From NCBI GenBank assembly GCA_030613665.1, contig JAUWLN010000091.1, positions 1 through 6,973 of the forward strand: 6,973 nucleotides of DNA, in the 5' to 3' direction. Below, in pieces: positions 5,418 through 6,973 of the stretch. Within the stretch, counting starts at the first letter, position 1. Every line of letters begins with the position of its first letter. A program made the translations under genes and the position numbers. A model generated the notes under the pieces. That model saw only the letters and a program-made list of their open reading frames with translations, was not told the origin of the DNA and ran no database searches. Source of the stretch: Dehalococcoidia bacterium. GTDB taxonomy: Bacteria > Chloroflexota > Dehalococcoidia > Dehalococcoidales > RBG-16-60-22.

Positions 5418-6973
5418 ATGAGCAGACAGTTAATTGTTAACTCTCCATCGGGTAAACTTCAGCTGGATTCCCATGGTTCAACAATAGGCGCCGTCAGAAT
5501 GAATCCGGAACTGGCCTATTCGGGCATTCCCTTATTGCTCAAAGAGGTCATTGACCAGAAGAGTGAGACAGCATGGGACGGGATTCGGAAGAAGATAGAT
5601 TATATGTATTCCTGTTTAACCTGTGCTCTAAATATGCTTGATGATGAGGTTGCTTTTTCCCGAGACATAGTGGCGAGAGTAAAAAAAGGCCAGAAGCTGC
5701 TGTTTAAACCAAACATCGTATTCCCAACCTATATTGATCACATTACTCATGGCCCGGGAAACGTAGGCGCTTGTACTCCCTGGCCATTCGTTGCTGCGTT
5801 GATGCGATGGTTCCATGATAAGCTAGATGTAACGTACCATCAGATGTCACTCGGAGAGGCAGGTACCTGCGTCACTCCCATAGCTGGCGCTTATACACTG
5901 TACATAGCCGGAAAACAGGTTGTTACTCCCGAAGCGGTAATCGAGGGGAAGTGGGAAGGTGGCTACGGAGGGTGGGGGTTCTATTTCGTAAGAAGATACC
6001 TCGCAGATACCCATACTTCAGGCCACAGTGATGATCCGATGAAGGGGTATGAGGATAGTGTTACGGGCATCTGTCTACCACCCGGCCGGGCCGGGGAAAA
6101 ATTAATGGTATACGATTTAAACCGGATTGCGGACGACGGTTCAAATGGGCGCGACGTGCCAGTAGCTCACGGCATCAACTTCAAATCGGTTACCTTTCAT
6201 AAGGCGGTTATTGGCGGTGACCCCGGTAATCCCGAGGACTTGAAGGCCTGGCCGGGATGTGTGCTGGTAAACGTACCCAGGCTTAAGATTCATAATCTGG
6301 ACTTGCTTACCAGCGCCATCAAGAACCTCGGCGTCGGTCTCTATCCTATGGTGGCGAAAATCGGTGACCCTCAGGGCGGAACTCGGTGGAAGTACGCTGA
6401 CCCTGACAAGCCGATTCCCGGTGTGAAAGCGAGCGTCCCGCATACTGTCTGGGTTCCCGAAATAGATGAGGATACAGGTATGCCCCGACAGGGCAAGGAT
6501 GGAGAGGTGCTGCTTAAAAAGACAGGAGGTCTGTCAGCCACAATAGCAGATGCCGTTGAAGCCGTAAAAGACCAAGGCATCTTGATGTTTCACGTGGTTG
6601 ACGCTATCGAGCCTACGAACCGTTTTCATACTGGGCCTATGGTTGCTCCGATACCTGAAGGCTATGCCTTTGCTGCCAGGGACCCGGTAGCGCTGGACCT
6701 GCTGTGTGCCCGCTATCTATTCACCACGGTACCTATGGCGGAGGCGAAAGCAATACAGAAGGAGAAAAACCTGCCCACCAGCTTCCTGCAAAGAGTACCC
6801 ATACCCAGGGCTGACGGACGTAACATTGTTACGGAGGTTGGGTTTGATTCTCCCATCTCACGCTACGCGTGGTTCAAGCACTACCAGGAAAGAGGACTGG
6901 GCCAGCAGGACTACTATGTGGTGGGGCGTGATAAGCGGCAGGGTGGCTCTCTTGCCTCTGTAGGGGGCCGCCT
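5418..6973 (+). CDS. DUF362 domain protein (3' end outside window)
   Basis: The frame is open from ATG 5418 to the window edge: 518 complete codons plus two bases, with no stop. The start is firm: AAGGA lies 6 nt upstream and an in-frame TAG at 5400-5402 excludes a longer protein. DUF362 (PF04015) signatures appear in order: GQKLLFKPNIVFP (91-103; family G.kvliKPN), VNVPRLKIHNLDLLTSAIKNLGVGL (284-308; family vPklKtH....t.aiKNl.G) and ARDPVALDLLCARYL (420-434; family DpVAlD). A CxxC (C66, C69) lies in the N-terminal part. There is no signal peptide and no membrane segment. The stretch of about 180 residues between the first two blocks, rich in Gly, Tyr and Trp (180-190), makes it longer than simple DUF362 proteins. 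No ferredoxin-type Cys cluster is visible so far, but the C-terminus is missing. The biochemical function of the family is not established. High-confidence family call; the role is unknown. Confidence 0.86.
   Translation, partial: MSRQLIVNSPSGKLQLDSHGSTIGAVRMNPELAYSGIPLLLKEVIDQKSETAWDGIRKKIDYMYSCLTCALNMLDDEVAFSRDIVARVKKGQKLLFKPNIVFPTYIDHITHGPGNVGACTPWPFVAALMRWFHDKLDVTYHQMSLGEAGTCVTPIAGAYTLYIAGKQVVTPEAVIEGKWEGGYGGWGFYFVRRYLADTHTSGHSDDPMKGYEDSVTGICLPPGRAGEKLMVYDLNRIADDGSNGRDVPVAHGINFKSVTFHKAVIGGDPGNPEDLKAWPGCVLVNVPRLKIHNLDLLTSAIKNLGVGLYPMVAKIGDPQGGTRWKYADPDKPIPGVKASVPHTVWVPEIDEDTGMPRQGKDGEVLLKKTGGLSATIADAVEAVKDQGILMFHVVDAIEPTNRFHTGPMVAPIPEGYAFAARDPVALDLLCARYLFTTVPMAEAKAIQKEKNLPTSFLQRVPIPRADGRNIVTEVGFDSPISRYAWFKHYQERGLGQQDYYVVGRDKRQGGSLASVGGR

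Noticed and set aside
5628..6580. Minus-strand open frames within the DUF362 gene
   Set aside because: They lie opposite a continuous plus-strand frame with clear DUF362 motifs and have no recognisable domains.
1..6973. CRISPR array, tRNA or rRNA genes
   Set aside because: No regularly spaced repeats of suitable length and no tRNA or rRNA-like conserved segments were seen on either strand.

Overview
The window looks like chromosomal DNA from a bacterium of the Dehalococcoidia/Chloroflexota type. This is an inference from protein flavour only: the AlaRS and RuvX sequences, a small helix-turn-helix protein of a kind common in that group, an IPT/TIG-type secreted protein start and a long DUF362 protein. 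No rRNA or lineage marker is present, so the placement is tentative. All supported genes lie on the plus strand.

Left part (1-4099), housekeeping. It opens inside holA (DNA polymerase III delta subunit, C-terminal part). A small, AT-richer probable lipoprotein gene follows, then alaS (complete, 873 aa) and ruvX/yqgF (137 aa) 20 bases behind it. alaS has its own sigma70-type promoter, with a short palindrome in the spacer and another just after the predicted transcription start. alaS and ruvX probably form one transcript.

Middle part (4100-5417), accessory and disturbed. A perfect-consensus promoter (TTGACA-17-TATAAT) drives a 68-aa helix-turn-helix protein whose leader carries two TAATATTA palindromes 20 bp apart. 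Next is a 46-codon remnant of a secreted IPT/TIG-type protein: a full signal peptide, then an abrupt stop exactly where a 19-bp repeat begins. That repeat recurs, in the same orientation and with one mismatch, 783 bp downstream. Between the copies are an AT-rich solitary PD-(D/E)XK nuclease-like gene and about 280 bases of non-coding DNA with hairpins. This interval looks like an inserted cassette or the scar of mobile-element activity.

Right part (5418-6973). A long DUF362-family gene runs off the window (518 codons visible, no stop). Its ribosome binding site lies inside the right arm of a perfect 9-bp inverted repeat, suggesting control of translation by RNA structure.

How the genes work together: holA, alaS and ruvX serve replication, translation and DNA repair or rRNA processing, with no obvious tie to the right half. 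The most unusual features are the repeat-bounded nuclease cassette, the truncated secreted-protein gene and the masked ribosome binding site of the DUF362 gene.
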